A DNA stretch of 64,000 nt, taken from positions 46,546 to 110,545 of the forward strand of contig JADFUC010001173.1 of assembly GCA_019722365.1 (NCBI GenBank), in the 5' to 3' direction. Origin of the DNA: Lithospermum erythrorhizon (lineage: Eukaryota; Streptophyta; Magnoliopsida; Boraginales; Boraginaceae). The position numbers and the translations under genes were made by a program. The notes beneath the pieces are model-generated. The model saw only the letters and a program-made list of their open reading frames with translations, was not told the origin of the DNA and did no database searches. This document shows, in pieces, positions 23,001 through 35,080 of the stretch. The number at the start of each line of letters is the position of its first letter. Position 1 is the first letter of the stretch.

Positions 23001-23565
23001 TTTTATAGGTTAGAATACAATATACTGCCATGTTGAAGGAGAATGGACAGGTTATTGACTCAAATGTTGCCAAAAGCGCGTACAAGTTTCGTCTAGGTAC
23101 TGTTGTACCAATAGAACATGATGACATTTGCTGATACATTTTGCATACTTATCTGGTATATTTTTTTCTTCAAACAGGTAAAAAAGGAGCCATAGAGGGG
23201 TTACATTTGGGTATTAATGGTAATTAGAGGATGAATTTTCATATTTTCGATATTGATGTTATTTATTCAATTTAGTTATCATTGATTCCTTCATATTTTT
23301 ATCAGGGATGCGTGTTGGTGACAAGAGAAAACTCATTATCCCACCATCGATGGGGTATTTTTTTTGTCTAGTATATTTATTTTGAATCAACCAGTGACAA
23401 AGAGGCAAATGTACAGTTTACCCTCTTTTTTATCTAACGATGAGCTCATTTTTGACATTTTTGTTAACTATTTTGTGCAGTTACGGAAGCCAGGGTGCAG
23501 GAGAAAATGTACCTCCAAACTCTTGGCTAGTGTACGAGGTCGAATTGCTTGGCGTCTCTAGATAG
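20002..23565 (+). CDS. FKBP53-like: Nucleolar FKBP-type peptidyl-prolyl isomerase with nucleoplasmin-like domain, 11 exons
   Basis: Exons are 20,002-20,100, 20,174-20,372, 20,474-20,620, 20,901-21,330, 21,991-22,179, 22,255-22,443, 22,626-22,920, 23,009-23,096, 23,178-23,219, 23,306-23,354 and 23,481-23,565. All introns are GT-AG with matching phases, giving 603 codons plus a stop. Residues about 8-100 match the N-terminal nucleoplasmin-like domain of plant FKBP53-type proteins (GRPYTH, LQCNVG-like VQCNVG, PDKVESC, RSVYLTG). Residues 110-142 are very acidic; a lysine run near 440 is a likely nuclear signal. Residues 494-603 form the FKBP domain. In that family the N-terminus acts as a histone chaperone and the C-terminus as a prolyl isomerase, in nucleus and nucleolus. 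Against the human FKBP12 pocket, Asp37, Phe46, Ile56 and Tyr82 are kept, but Phe36 is Ile532, Val55 is Ala550, Trp59 is Leu554 and Phe99 is Tyr594. The start codon is uncertain. The mid-region exons are the least certain; the end is secure. Confidence 0.9.
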
Positions 23566-23879
23566 ATTTCAATATTATGCCTTGCATTTATGTTGCTCCT
23601 TTTTGGCCATGTTACATTCAGGACTGGTAGAAGTTACTTTTCTATAGTTTTCTCGTTTACGAGAATGTGGTAATTTTTGCATGAAAGACACCATTTGAAT
23701 GGTATAAATGTATTGATTAAGTTGGTGGACAGAGTGATTGCTATAGTACTTGATCAGTTTGAGAGTTGTGATAATGGCTTCTCCACAAGCAACCACATTT
23801 ATGTTTCTTGCATTAATTTCTTGGTCAATTCTTTTGGTGCAATTAAAGTTGGGGTTTCCTTTCATTGTTGTTATGAGAC
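23566..23879 (+). other. Probable 3' UTR of the FKBP gene
   Basis: A+T-rich sequence follows the stop codon without convincing coding capacity. Small frames on both strands at 23,575-23,919 show no known motif. No polyadenylation site could be placed with confidence. Confidence 0.35.
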
Positions 23880-24400
23880 CTTACATAGAGATAAGCCAAA
23901 TCAAGTAATTGTCATTTGAAATGTCAATACAAATCTTGGCATCTTGTTTTAGGAAACATCTTTTGCAGAGGTTTGAGGTAAACAATTGGATTTGGTATTC
24001 ATTCCATTTTTGTCTCTTGGAGGTGTGCGATTGATATCTTGAGTTTTTGGTCCAAGAAATCGCAAGTTCAATGTAGTTGGTCCAAATTGCACACAAAATG
24101 CTACATAAAAGGTATGTGGAATTGTGATTTATTTTGTAGTTGATCCATTTTGAGGTGAAGGAGAAAATGTCTTGGTTGTGATGTGGGTATTGAAGTTGAA
24201 GGTTCACCAATTGTAATTGGCAAAAGAGCAGGTGTAAAAGAGGTTATTTGCCGTTTCAACTGGTTCTTGGCAAGATGAACATTTTGTATTTATGATTTTG
24301 TTTTTTTTGATATACGATTTTTTGTTGGCAGTTTGTTGAGGAGAAGTTTTCAAATCAAGACTTTTATTTTTTGAGGAAGGAGTAGTTTTCAAAAAAATTT
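23880..24400 (-). pseudogene. Zinc-binding (zf-RVT) domain remnant of a LINE-type protein
   Basis: On the minus strand, 24,204-24,392 encodes CSSCQEPVETANNLFYTC and ends in NW. This fits the zinc-binding domain (C-x2-C...E...NHLF-x2-C) that follows plant LINE reverse transcriptases and also occurs alone in many plant ORFs. A frameshift later, 23,881-24,210 continues with LCAIWTNYIELAISW, which resembles the usual IWKARN-like segment. It lies tail-to-tail with the FKBP gene. The absence of RT and the frameshift suggest a fragment. Confidence 0.55.
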
Positions 24401-26440
24401 CTAGGCTTGATTGGGGATGCTTTTGAAATTTGATGGGGTTTTTGGGAGGTGCGAGGTTTTTTCATTCATGGCTTTATAGATATGTTTTGACAGTTTCTTG
24501 TGGCTATCTTTGAATGTCTTCTCTTCATGTTTGTTTAATACTAATGATTTTCGTGACAATACTTTCAGGAAAAGTTTTTGGGAGGGGTGTATTCTAGTGG
24601 ATTCCCGGTAAAAGGAGATTGGAGACCTTGTTGGGTTGATCTGATGAAGTGTTTTGAAATGGTATGGGTTAGAAAATTTGGGATCTAGTGATCACTCCAT
24701 ATATTAATATTCTTACCATGACCAACAGTCCATATTACTGATTAATGCTTTAGTACCGAGTGATTTATCTCGTCTCGTTTAGCGGACTCCACATAATCCT
24801 TCCAAAGCTGCCGATACGCCCGATCCGAATGAAGAAGCTCAGAAACAAAGACGGTTGTCCGGCCGTAAATACTCCGACGATCAAGCCAGCAGTTGCTCGG
24901 CAGTTCAATTTATGCAAGTATCATGCGTATCAAAGCCGAATCCTACTTTAATTTCGTCTCAACGCTTACCTTTTTATAAAAAGTTGACCGCTACCTCGTT
25001 GAGTTCTTGATTGCCCCCATTATTATTATCGAGTAGTAACGGTTTCACTCATTAAGGTGTTTGACAATTACATCTTCAATGCCACTCGTAATTCCCCTTT
25101 ATCGAAGTTGACAAGCGCTGCTAGTGGATAAATCTGCTTTTTCCCTAATCCAGCTAGACGGGTTCCTGCCTTTCGTATATCTCACCTCTCGACCATCTTG
25201 TGGCCCAAATTCCAGCTTATTCGTGATCATCGAGGATCCGATCCGCTGTATATCCAATCTCTCCCGAACTTAGATTATCATTTCTGTTTTAGAACCGCCC
25301 ATTTTCCATGGGTCGGATTCGAATATCGCGGGTCTTTTTCTTCTAATGCGTATCACACAGACCTACTCTGCTATCCATGCATCCGTTGTGGGCTGCTTCA
25401 CCTTCTTTAGACGTTTCAACCGTTTCTTTGTCCCATCATCATTGATTGCAACTTTTCAGGCCCGACTCTCTCCCTTCATTTACCACAAATGTTGCGAATT
25501 TTAAAGGGCACTTCCTCTCTTTATAAGCCCTGGTAAGGCATGCATTTTGCTCTTCACAATCTCCACCAAGTTCTTCTAGGTGCTAATCCCCTTCGCTTCT
25601 AACCGGCTCGCCCAAAATTGCTTCCATCTACGGCCCGCATAAAAAAAGAATCGCTTTCCTCAAACCTTCACCCCCTTCAAGCAGGTCGAGGCTCGTCAGC
25701 GAAAGATTGCTTTTCCCTCCTCTTTCTCCACCACACCCCCGGGAGAGGCCCTGCCGTGGCCCTCTTAGCTCCCCTGTGGCCTCCCTCGACAAGGCCGCCA
25801 ATAAAGATGTCCCGCCTCCTCGACGAGAGGCTACGTAGGTCGCAGAGTTGAGACCGGGTCCCTGTGCCTCCCACGCAGTTCTCGGCTCGGGTTGCGTGTA
25901 ACTTCAATGTCCCCGTTCATTGTGTTTATTCGCTTTATTTTTTATATTGATAGTTTTTCCCTTTTTCGTCGCTTACCTTCGTGGCCTGCCGAGAACAACA
26001 CGGCCTTTACCACAAACTCGTTCGCCCCAAGCAGCTGCCTCAAGTCGAGGCACCGGAGTGCGTACTTCAAGCCGCACCTTCAAGCCACCACCATTCAAGC
26101 AATCTCCTCACCAAAAGGGCGTAGGAGAAAGACGACGCTATCTAGGTCGCTTGCCTCGCCAAAAAGTGGGAGCATAAGACTACCAGCGCTTACTATCGTG
26201 ACACATCCCCTCCACTCACGCCGCTGGGCTGTGCCGCCTCTATCGGATTTAGCTGGGTCCTTCATTATCGTGATCGCATCTCAGATCCGCATCACCCGCG
26301 CCTCGGCGACGGAGTATGTACGGCTCCTGCAGTTCGGTTCATTACGACCCCCCCTTCCTCCAAGCTTCCGACTTCTTCCCATTTCTGCGGGGTGTTCTTT
26401 CTCCTCTTCTTTTTTTCAGGGTTTTATGGATTAAAATAAC
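24401..26440. other. Unassigned stretch with a G+C-rich block
   Basis: From 24,401 to about 24,720 the DNA may extend the zf-RVT remnant, but no motif is visible. From 24,750 to 26,430 the composition is much richer in C and G, and several frames stay open, the longest being 25,892-26,434 (180 codons, plus, overlapped by an 85-codon frame). None shows a family motif: the products are rich in S, R and P, as expected of chance frames in C-rich DNA. Old retrotransposon sequence is likely but not shown. Confidence 0.3.
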
Positions 26441-26544
26441 AATTACAATAAATCGAAACCATTAGGATTCTATGGAATAACGAAAACCAATAATATACAA
26501 CGTGTACCTTCTTCAGGATTTCCAACGAATATATTCGAGAGAGA

Positions 26545-27195
26545 CCTCTAAACAAATCAATCTAGATTGTCTCTAAGAAAAGTCTACACCAACGTATTTA
26601 ACTAACCCTCCGTGAGCTTTATTAGAACTCCTTAAAATACAACCTGTAGACTCCAGGTCATAAAAATCAAAGAGTTTCTTCCACCTACTAGTCGACTAAG
26701 TGGAAGCACTGGGTGCAAGTGATTCCATCAACTTCAGCCCCTGTATATAGGCACTTCAAGCCCTACTATTTAGTTCCTCAAAGAGGTGTGGTGAAACTCT
26801 TCCACCTCCTTAAAAAGAACATTCTAGAATTCTTAGAAAGAGAAGATTATAGAACTCCGACCTCTTCTAACTCGGTTCAAGGCGGTCTCCATGTAGCGAG
26901 ATTCGAAATTGGAATCTTGCCCCATCATTTCCATACGCTTCATTTAAACCCCAAGTGCTATAATCATAAGTTATAGCTCGACCAAGTAGTGTCTCGAACA
27001 AACTCGGTAGCATATATGTATTACGAGCGATTCCCAAGCAGTTCATCATAACCCCTAATAGATTAATTGTGCAACAATTAACATATATTTGAACTTATAA
27101 TCTTAAGTGTAATAATCGGTTGTACAATCTAATTGTTCAACAGACATATATTTATGAGATATATAACATATCATATTTCCAACAATCTCACTTTC
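26545..27195. repeat. Direct repeat, left copy (LTR-like)
   Basis: It matches 29,045-29,790 in the same orientation. Shared blocks include TAGATTGTCTCT, CTCCACCTACTAGTCGACT, GGAATCTTGCCCCATCATTT and TAATAATCGGTTGTACAATC. With the copia RNase H/RT remnant between them they look like the R/U5 part of a minus-strand copia LTR pair. The U3-like region of the left LTR would be 27,200-27,850 and is not repeated on the right. Confidence 0.65.
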
Positions 27196-27199
27196 CCTT

Positions 27200-27850
27200 A
27201 GTAATCGATTACATATGGCACGATCCCTCGTACTTGATTTCCAACAGTGAAACTATGGTAAGATTTGTGTCACCATACTCTTGCACCACGCTTCTCCAAG
27301 AGACCAAAAATCTAAACCGTTATATCTCGGTTGTATCATCTCCATCTTTGTGTACAAGATTTCACAACGACACTTGTAGTATATAGAACTCAAGTCTTTT
27401 ATAATCCTCCAAATAGAAAACGTTTAGATGGTGGTCGAAATACATTACTCCCTCAGAAAGTGAAATTAGGTCACTCAGGTCTAAGAACCGCCATTTAATA
27501 TAAGTTCTATGAGAAACTTCTTAGGACACATATATACAATCTTCTAAGTTCTCATGATCTACAATGTCCAAGATTACGGTCAAACCATTTCAATAATCGT
27601 ATAAATTCCTGGGCGTGATTGACTAGAGTAAGAATTCTCCCTTCTAATCCAAGAAACGTGATTAGACAATCAACACATACTAATCAATGGCGTTTCTATT
27701 CCCAATAGAACACCGACAGGGACCATAATATCATCATTTCTAGGCTCGGGTATTGTGTTTTGTTCGAGTCCTTAACTCCAAAAGACTCTCTTAAAAATTT
27801 TATATTCCAAATGGAATAAATTTTATTACTGATAGTAATGATGGATACAT
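27200..27850 (-). other. Probable U3 part of the left copia LTR
   Basis: Non-coding DNA between the left direct repeat and the RNase H end. The sequence near 27,840-27,970 (ATATATACATGTATTGATCATAG and a mixed A/T tract) also lies next to the copia remnant at 15,930-16,070, as expected near a polypurine tract and LTR boundary. No further evidence. Confidence 0.35.
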
Positions 27851-29040
27851 ACACATTATATATATACATGTATTGATCATAGTTTGAAAAAATAAATAAT
27901 ATATATTATTGAATTTGAAGATTAAAATTCAAGCATCATTTTACAATCATTTATGACATATTAAGAAAAAAATCAGCCCTACTTCACTAAGACCACCTGC
28001 ATATCTTTGGAGACCAACACTATACAAGTGCTTATCATGCTTGCTCTGAGGCAGTGGTTTGATCAAGGGATCTGCTATATTATCATCGGTCAGACCCTTA
28101 CATATTCTAACATTTCTCTATTGGTTATCTCTCGACAAGATGATGCTTCCCGAGTACACGCTGATCCGTGATGTGATTTTGCCCCTTAGCTCGAGCCATT
28201 GCCCTGTTATCACAATATAACTCCACTAGACCTTCAATGTTAGGTACTACTCCAAGTTCACTCAAGAATTTTCGATCCGCAAGCTTCTCAGCAGCCTCTC
28301 GGCCGCAATTTACTTCCGTTGTCGTAGCCATTCACAAATAGCTTTAAGCCAAGCATCGCATTCAAGACATTGCACCACCGCTCGTGCGTAATATATAACC
28401 AGATTGAGATCGACCATCGCCCCCCGTATCGCTGAAACCGGCATCTGCAACTCCCCGTATCACACCATTATCCCCACCGTATACAAGGACCATATCTTTT
28501 AGTCCTTCGTAAGTACTTAAGTATGACTTTACAAAGAAATTCAAAGTTGACTTTCACCGACATGATTGGTAATGGCTTCGTTACACTCGCAGTGTACGAT
28601 ACGCCCGATCGCACAAGCATAACATGGCATACATGATGAATCCTATTGTCGACGATATGAACGCCCACTCATTCTTTCTCTTCACTGATTTCCGGGCAAT
28701 CGGAACGACTAAGAGTAATGCTGTCTCGGGAGGTTTCGCTTTCTTGAAATTATCCATCTTAAATCTTTCAACACCTTATCAATATAAGTGTTTTCGCTTC
28801 CTCATGATTTTTATTCCAAGAATGTACAAAGCTTCTCCTATGTCTTCATAGAGAAACATCTACATAGCCACGACTGACCGATTCAAGCATGTATCGCTGC
28901 TTTCTATGATCAATATGTCATCTACATTAACTATAAATGCAACGTCAAGCCCCACTAACCTTCTTGTATACACAAGAGTCTTTCTGCTCTTAATGAAAAC
29001 CGAACTTTTGATCGACTCATTAAATGAAATATATCTGATG
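27850..29040 (-). pseudogene. Ty1/copia RT-RNase H remnant 2 (minus strand)
   Basis: The RT end at 29,000-28,860 shows LDVAFIVNVDDILII, with a VDD catalytic core in place of the usual YVDD context. A block at 28,544-28,362 reads LKDMVLVYGGDN and SRSQSGYILRTSGGA. RNase H at 28,331-28,125 reads ADRKFLSELGVVPNIEGLV followed by LYCDN. These are ordered copia hallmarks. Everything upstream of mid-RT is missing: the right direct repeat begins at once, implying an internal deletion. Frameshifts separate the blocks. Confidence 0.8.
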
Positions 29041-29044
29041 AGAC

Positions 29045-29790
29045 TCGAACAATCAAACATAGATTGTCTCTTAGAAAAGTTCACACCAACGATGAATAAA
29101 CCCCCTTCGTGAGCTTTACTGTAGTTCCTTAAAAATATTAAACTCAGATGAGGGTCAGCGTAAAAAACCAAAGGGTTTCTCCACCTACTAGTCGACTGGG
29201 CGGGGAGCCAGAGAGTAGAATTTTTCAACTTCAAACGCTAAGTTAATTGGTGCAAGTAAATTCATCAATCCTTAAGCCCCTTTACATAGCACTCAAGCCC
29301 CACTTTTAGGCCCTCAAAGAGACGCTGGTGAACTCTTCCACCTCCTTTAAGAAAACATTTTAGAATTCTTCGGAAAAGAAGATTCTAGAATTCCCACCTC
29401 TTCTACCTCGGTTCGCGAGCCCATGGGTGAGATTCCAAAATTGGAATCTTGCCCCATCATTTCCATACTGTTTCATTTTAAACCCCGGAGGTTATAATCA
29501 TATTATAACTCGATTTTGTTGTTGTGTCTGACCTTTTAAGCTCGATCGAAACTAGAAATATATTAACTTATGTTAACCGAACATCATATTAATATATATG
29601 GGGACATGAACTTAATTCTCTAAGTAGTCATCATAATCGCTAATTTCAATTCCAGCTTACCTAATATATTAATTATCCAACACCAATATATATAAGGAAC
29701 TTATAATCTTAAGTAATAATCGGTTGTACAATCTAATGTCAATTTTGACATATTTACGAGATATATAACATCTCATATTTCGAACATCTC
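29045..29790. repeat. Direct repeat, right copy (LTR-like)
   Basis: Second copy of 26,545-27,195. It follows the truncated copia RT directly and ends near 29,790 against gypsy sequence of opposite history, so the right LTR is incomplete. A frame at 28,860-29,234 crosses the copia/repeat junction and is chimeric. Confidence 0.65.
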
Positions 29791-29829
29791 CCCTCCTTCC
29801 GGAGGGTTTAATATAATTTCCATATTTGC

Positions 29830-31540
29830 TCCTTGTATTTTGCCCCTCTTTCTACATTCTGCTTGATTTTTTGTCTTTAGTCAGGTTTTATCTGCTTGTA
29901 TTTACTACTTCCATGCCGGGCCTAGGCTCATCCCTCGACTTCTCTAGGGGTATCTCGATCGCCACTATTGTATTTCCTACTTTAAAGATTTTTGTATCCC
30001 TATTTATTCCGAGCCTCGGGTCCTCCCCCATATTTATTTTACATGAAGAATTTGGACCCCTTCGCGAGGGGTGGATTGTACATGAGACATCTCCTTTACC
30101 TTAACTTTCGTCCAACCTAAGGTGACTTCTCGTTTCAATCATTCACGGTAGAATATACTCAAACATTTTATCTAGATTTAAACCGACTGCCTCCCTTAGG
30201 GCCTCGCTTAAGTCACCTTACACGCTGATACTCTAATCTAAATAACCTTTAGGCGCACAAGACAATTAAATAATCAACTCTTGCCTCCCGAAAAAATAAC
30301 AAAGAGAGGGCTTTCATATAGTATTTCCTGCATTTACAAGCATTCCAGATTTTCAAGCACTTGTCGCCCTCCAGAAGTCTCCACTATCCCTCCTGATGAT
30401 ATAGTCCTTCCTACGGAGACTCTAGTTCTCTGCCTTTCCATGAGCGACTACCTCGGCTGGGAAAGAACCATCTCCCACAAGGAACCTGCTTGACTGCATC
30501 TTTTGTTGTAAGAGTCGCCACCTTTTGTTTGTACCTGGCCATTTTACCCACCGCGACAGTCCTCTTTTCCTCTAACAGGTCCAAGTTGAGTCAAGTATGC
30601 CTTACTTATTAGCTGGGGATCATCATAGTATGCCATTCGGGCGCTAAGCCAGGTAAATCTCTACCGCAAATAGGCCGGATCCGTACTGTGCCAGTGATTT
30701 CATGACGTGATTCGGGCTGCTCTGAACGACCATAACACCGCCGGGTTCGTGATCCCAACTTCCTCCCTCCGGCCAGCCTCTTTCTTCTGCCACCCCTCAA
30801 GACACTGTTCATTACCTCCACTTGACCGTCAGTACGCTGGCAGATACCCAGGCTCACAGGACATATATCCAGCCTGCATAGATCTTCGGGATTCTCCCTT
30901 TCTCGTGAACTCCGAGTCCCAGCTTGTCCAGAATCAGCCCCCTGGGGCACCCCAAACCACGTGAAGATTTCCTTGAGGAACCGGGTACACCGACTCGGTC
31001 TTGCCGGGCGAGGTGGACTCTGGCCAACTCTACTTGGTAAAGTAGTCTACTACTACAATGGTATATCTCGACTCAAATTGCTCTTGGGAGATCTCCGCTT
31101 ATATCGACCCTCACCGGTAGTGCGGCCTGGGCAGCAGCTACTCACCATTTAACGAAATGGGGTCGACGCTGAACGCCGGGCATGTCTTTGGCACAGCCAC
31201 ACTTGCTTACGTGGTCCCCGAGCATCCGTGGCGCTGAGGGCCAGACAATCCCAAACGTAGATTTCTATCAGTCAAAGCTCTTGCATTGATGTGGCTTCCA
31301 CACATGCCACCATGCACCTCCTCGAGCGCCATCAACCCGACCTCCCGGGTCACGCACCTTAGCAACGGACCTCAGCGGTCTTTCGCATACCCCATCCAAC
31401 CAGGTACCTTAAGCTCGCCATCAACCCGCCTCCCCGAGCCACTGGAATCTCCTAAACCCCTGGCCCTAGGGAAATTCAGACATCCTCAAACCAAGGAAAT
31501 TTGGTGGTGCCCCTCAAGAAAATTACTATGGATATAGGAG
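29830..31540 (-). pseudogene. Ty3/gypsy (Tat/Athila-like) integrase remnant (minus strand)
   Basis: From right to left, the zinc-binding integrase start at about 31,330-31,150 reads EVHGGMCGSHINARAL. A core block at about 31,080-31,040 reads YTIVVVDYFTK. The region at 30,950-30,609 reads ICQRTDGQVEVMNSVLRG, which corresponds to the PQTNGQVE signature. This combination is typical of Tat/Athila-lineage integrases. RT and gag are missing; the fragment is cut at about 31,540 by copia LTR sequence and runs into unrecognisable sequence below 30,600. Several stops and frameshifts are present. Confidence 0.7.
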
Positions 31541-31599
31541 TATAAACACAAATCCATAGTTTCCCCGTGTATCTTTAAAGTGCATACTACATTATTCAA

Positions 31600-33290
31600 T
31601 ACAAAAACATATATAATAAATATAAGGAAAGAGATCTTTACAGCCACAATGGAGTAAATTCCAATTAAAATTCACGCTTCAAATTGCCAACGTGAATTTG
31701 ACCTCCTTCAGCCTCCTTGTTGTAATATCAATCGTATGATATCTCCTAGTTAGTCCACACCAGAGGGGTTGAACCAAGAACCAATTCCATGTGCTAAAGA
31801 AACAAGGATTTAACAAACTGAAACCCCAAAAATTCTTTGGGAGAATTTCGCCAGTGGGGTGCTGCTACTAGGTTTTGGTGAAAAGTTTTACAAAATTTAT
31901 GATGAAAACCCTAAAGTTTGTTTCTTTATATGTACAGTTAAAACAAGCCCGATAAAGAACCCAAGATACTGACTCTCATAATCCTCTTAGCTCGTTAAGA
32001 CACTAATGAAAGTATCGAGTTGAACTATTTAATTAAGCTAATTAAATAGCAACGAGTCAATATCAATAATCTTTCAAGTTATCGATAAATACTAAATTAT
32101 TCGAACCAATTAAATAACTATTTAATCGATTCTATTTGCTCAATCGATATTCTACATAAAACGTAGAACCTTGTAATCGAGAAATACATTTCTCAATTAT
32201 ATATATTTCTTTAATTTCATACATTTAAATATAACTCAACGTCATCAGACAAGGTGACCTTTCTGTGCTCGATAATAGTAGAGCTGTATAATAATAATAA
32301 TTGACCAATTACTATTATTATAACGATAATGAAAAGATCTACACCTATAACCCCTTAAATTATCACGAACCCACACTAGTAATATACAATTACTAAGTCA
32401 ACACTAAGCTCGATAATCACATTTAACCCAACTCCAAACGATCATACAATCGCCGCAACGGCATAATAAATGGAACCACTTCATTGATTTCCAACACTCC
32501 TACTGGGCTCGACGCATTATCTTACAATTCCTTTATCACATCTCTGAAGGTCGTAGGCTAACCATAAGAAGTGTGTCATGAAACACCCACAACTTTCTTT
32601 CTTTTACTCGAAAGTATGAATCGAATAAGCATTTATGATGTCCCCATAAACCAATTAGTACCAACTGCACAGAGGTCTGGAGATCTTCCTCAGTATCAAG
32701 GACTGACAAATCCCTTCCAATATATCAACATCTATCGCTTACACATCGTGGTGACACCCAACATATGCTATAATCCCCCGCTAAGTGCATTGCCGTCATA
32801 CCAAAGTACGAGTCAGGATAACATTTATAGTTATATATCGTAGTCTGGGCACTGATTTGACCTAAAATTCTAAACAAATATCATATGACACGTATATACA
32901 TATCTTCTTATGAATTAAGCTTCGTCATACCAGCCCCTACCAATTTAATCGGGCACTTCACCTGCATCGATCTAGTCCTCGCAGCTAACGTGATCAAATC
33001 TTGGGATCACTAATCAAAACACCATAAGTTAGGTCATATGATGCTTGTCGCCCTAACTATCGCATCCACTGCTGGGCCTTTGGCTATCCTATGTTTCTAG
33101 CTCAAGAGGTGTAATTCACGCCTACGTTACCCTCTGTAAAACAACATGTAATTAACCTGTGATTTAACCTTTTCACTAATGAGATACACTAAGCATGTAT
33201 TATATGTAATTCAAACATATAGTCATAGCAAACAAATATATTAAAATATAAGAAGCAATAATATTCAAATATTTGTTCACATAACACAAT
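31600..33290 (-). mobile_element. 3' LTR region of copia 3 (minus strand)
   Basis: It directly abuts the copia RNase H end. The block with AGGCTAACCATAAGAAGTGTGTCATGAA-type sequence (32,550-32,590) and the run of Ty1-like promoter and AT-rich sequence (32,220-32,480) match 48,640-48,980 in the same order. A TATA-like region lies near 31,925-31,940 on the minus strand. A 90-codon plus frame at 32,571-32,843 has no motif. Confidence 0.55.
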
Positions 33291-33299
33291 AGATACATA

Positions 33300-35080
33300 C
33301 CCGATTCCCACTTAACCTAACACCACCGCGACATCCTGCCTAAGACCTATGTTCGGATGTACGCTCACTGCTTTGCCTCGACTTAGTGGTTTAGTAGTGG
33401 GCCGGCTGACAATTTCTCAAGCTACTTTACATACTTTAAACATCACTTATCAAGCATATCTCTAATCAAAGCGATACTTCTCGAGTACGCATTTCTGATT
33501 TGTGACGTGCTCTGTGGTTCCTTAGCTCGAGCTATTGCCCCAAGATTACAATAAAGCAACTCCACCGGTCCCTCAACGCTAGGTACCACACCAAGCCCGG
33601 CCGAACTTCTTTATCCAACATGCTTTACGGCTTCAGACGTACGCGATGTACTCAGATTCTCGCGGGTGTAGAATCGCAACAAGATTCGCTTGGAACTCCT
33701 CTCAAGATATCGGCTTCCACCGGCTGGTATTAAAATACATACCTGCATCGGGAACGATAATGCCTCTCGCTGGCTTTGAACCGGGCGCTGTGTACCTCAA
33801 GCCACCGCACTCTCATCTCCACCATATACCAAGAAAGCATCTTTAGTTCTTCTCGTATACTTCAAGATGTACCTTCATCGCAATCCAAAGGGCTTTCACC
33901 GATTAGCTTGGTATCTACTGTTACACTTAGTGCATAAGACACACGTCTAGTGCACAAATACGGCATACACGACGGATCATATAGCCGGGCAAGATAAGTG
34001 TATAAAGTTCCTTCATTCTGCCTTGCTATCTCAAAGACTTTAGTAAAGGGACACTCCGGCTCTTCAGTTGAACTCCATGTCTCATGGGGAGATTACTTCC
34101 TCTTGGAATTACTCACGTTGAACCTCATAGCATCTTTTATTCACATAAGTATCCCGACAAAGTCCAAGCAGCCTCTCCCCGGCTCGATCCCGTGGATCTT
34201 TATTCCAAGTATATATCAGGAGTTTCGCCTTAAGTCCTTCATATCGAGAAACATTTGCACGCCCAATCCTTGACCGAGTTTAGTAACTCTACGTTGTTTC
34301 AAATTTATAAGTATGTCATCGACATACGTGACTACGAATTTATACATAACTCCTTACTTACCTTCTTGTGCTACACAAGATTCTTTCTCGCTTCAATAAA
34401 CTAAACTCTTTGATCGATTCATCAAAACGTAGATTCCAACTGGATGCTCGCTACACCATAAATGGGATTTCGCAACTGCATACCTTCTTAGGTCATTTAG
34501 ACATGTAAAGCCCGGAGGTCAGTAATTTACGCATAATATCTTCCTCTAAATTTCCATTCAGAAAATCTGCTTTACATCCATTTGCCATATTTCATAGTCA
34601 TGAAATGCAAAGAATGGCTAAGATTATCCGATGGATTTAAGATAGCCATCGGCGAGTAAGCCAGCCATAGTCCACTCCGTGAACTTGTTTTGAAACCTTC
34701 CTTCGCTACAAGTCTAGCTTTCAAAACATCAACGCTTCCGGCCTTTATCATGTTTCTTCTGTTGATCCATTTACATTCAATAGGCGAGCCCCATTTGGTA
34801 ACCAATATGACCAAACCTCAAGCTTTGGTACATAGAATCCATCTCGATTGCATGGCAATTTGCCATCTGTCAAGATCTCAAGTATTCATTGCTTTGTAAA
34901 GCATGGCTCGCCACTCAATGATGAAAGCTTCACCATACTGCTCGTTCGTGGCTATCCCTCGTTGGATCTCCTATGGGTTGGTTCTTCCACGCTCGTGATC
35001 AAGAACGGGTCTTCTATGAAAGTTAAGTGTTCCAATTGTATGCCGATGCCTCCGCATTAGATGCATCGATATCACTTCAT
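33300..35080 (-). pseudogene. Copia 3 reverse transcriptase and RNase H remnant
   Basis: RT N-terminal signature at about 34,810-34,690 reads PIECKWINRRN and VLKARLVAKEGFK, equivalent to the conserved CKWIFK...ARLVAKG block. The remaining RT and RNase H (to about 33,340) are too eroded to read continuously, but their DNA aligns with the corresponding parts of the copies at 28,060-29,040 and 49,690-50,800. Plus-strand frames here are shadows. Confidence 0.65.

Noticed and set aside
25892..26434. 180-codon frame as a real gene
   Set aside because: It is the longest frame of the block, but it overlaps other open frames, shows no known domain, and its composition is what C-rich DNA gives by chance; kept only as an unassigned region.
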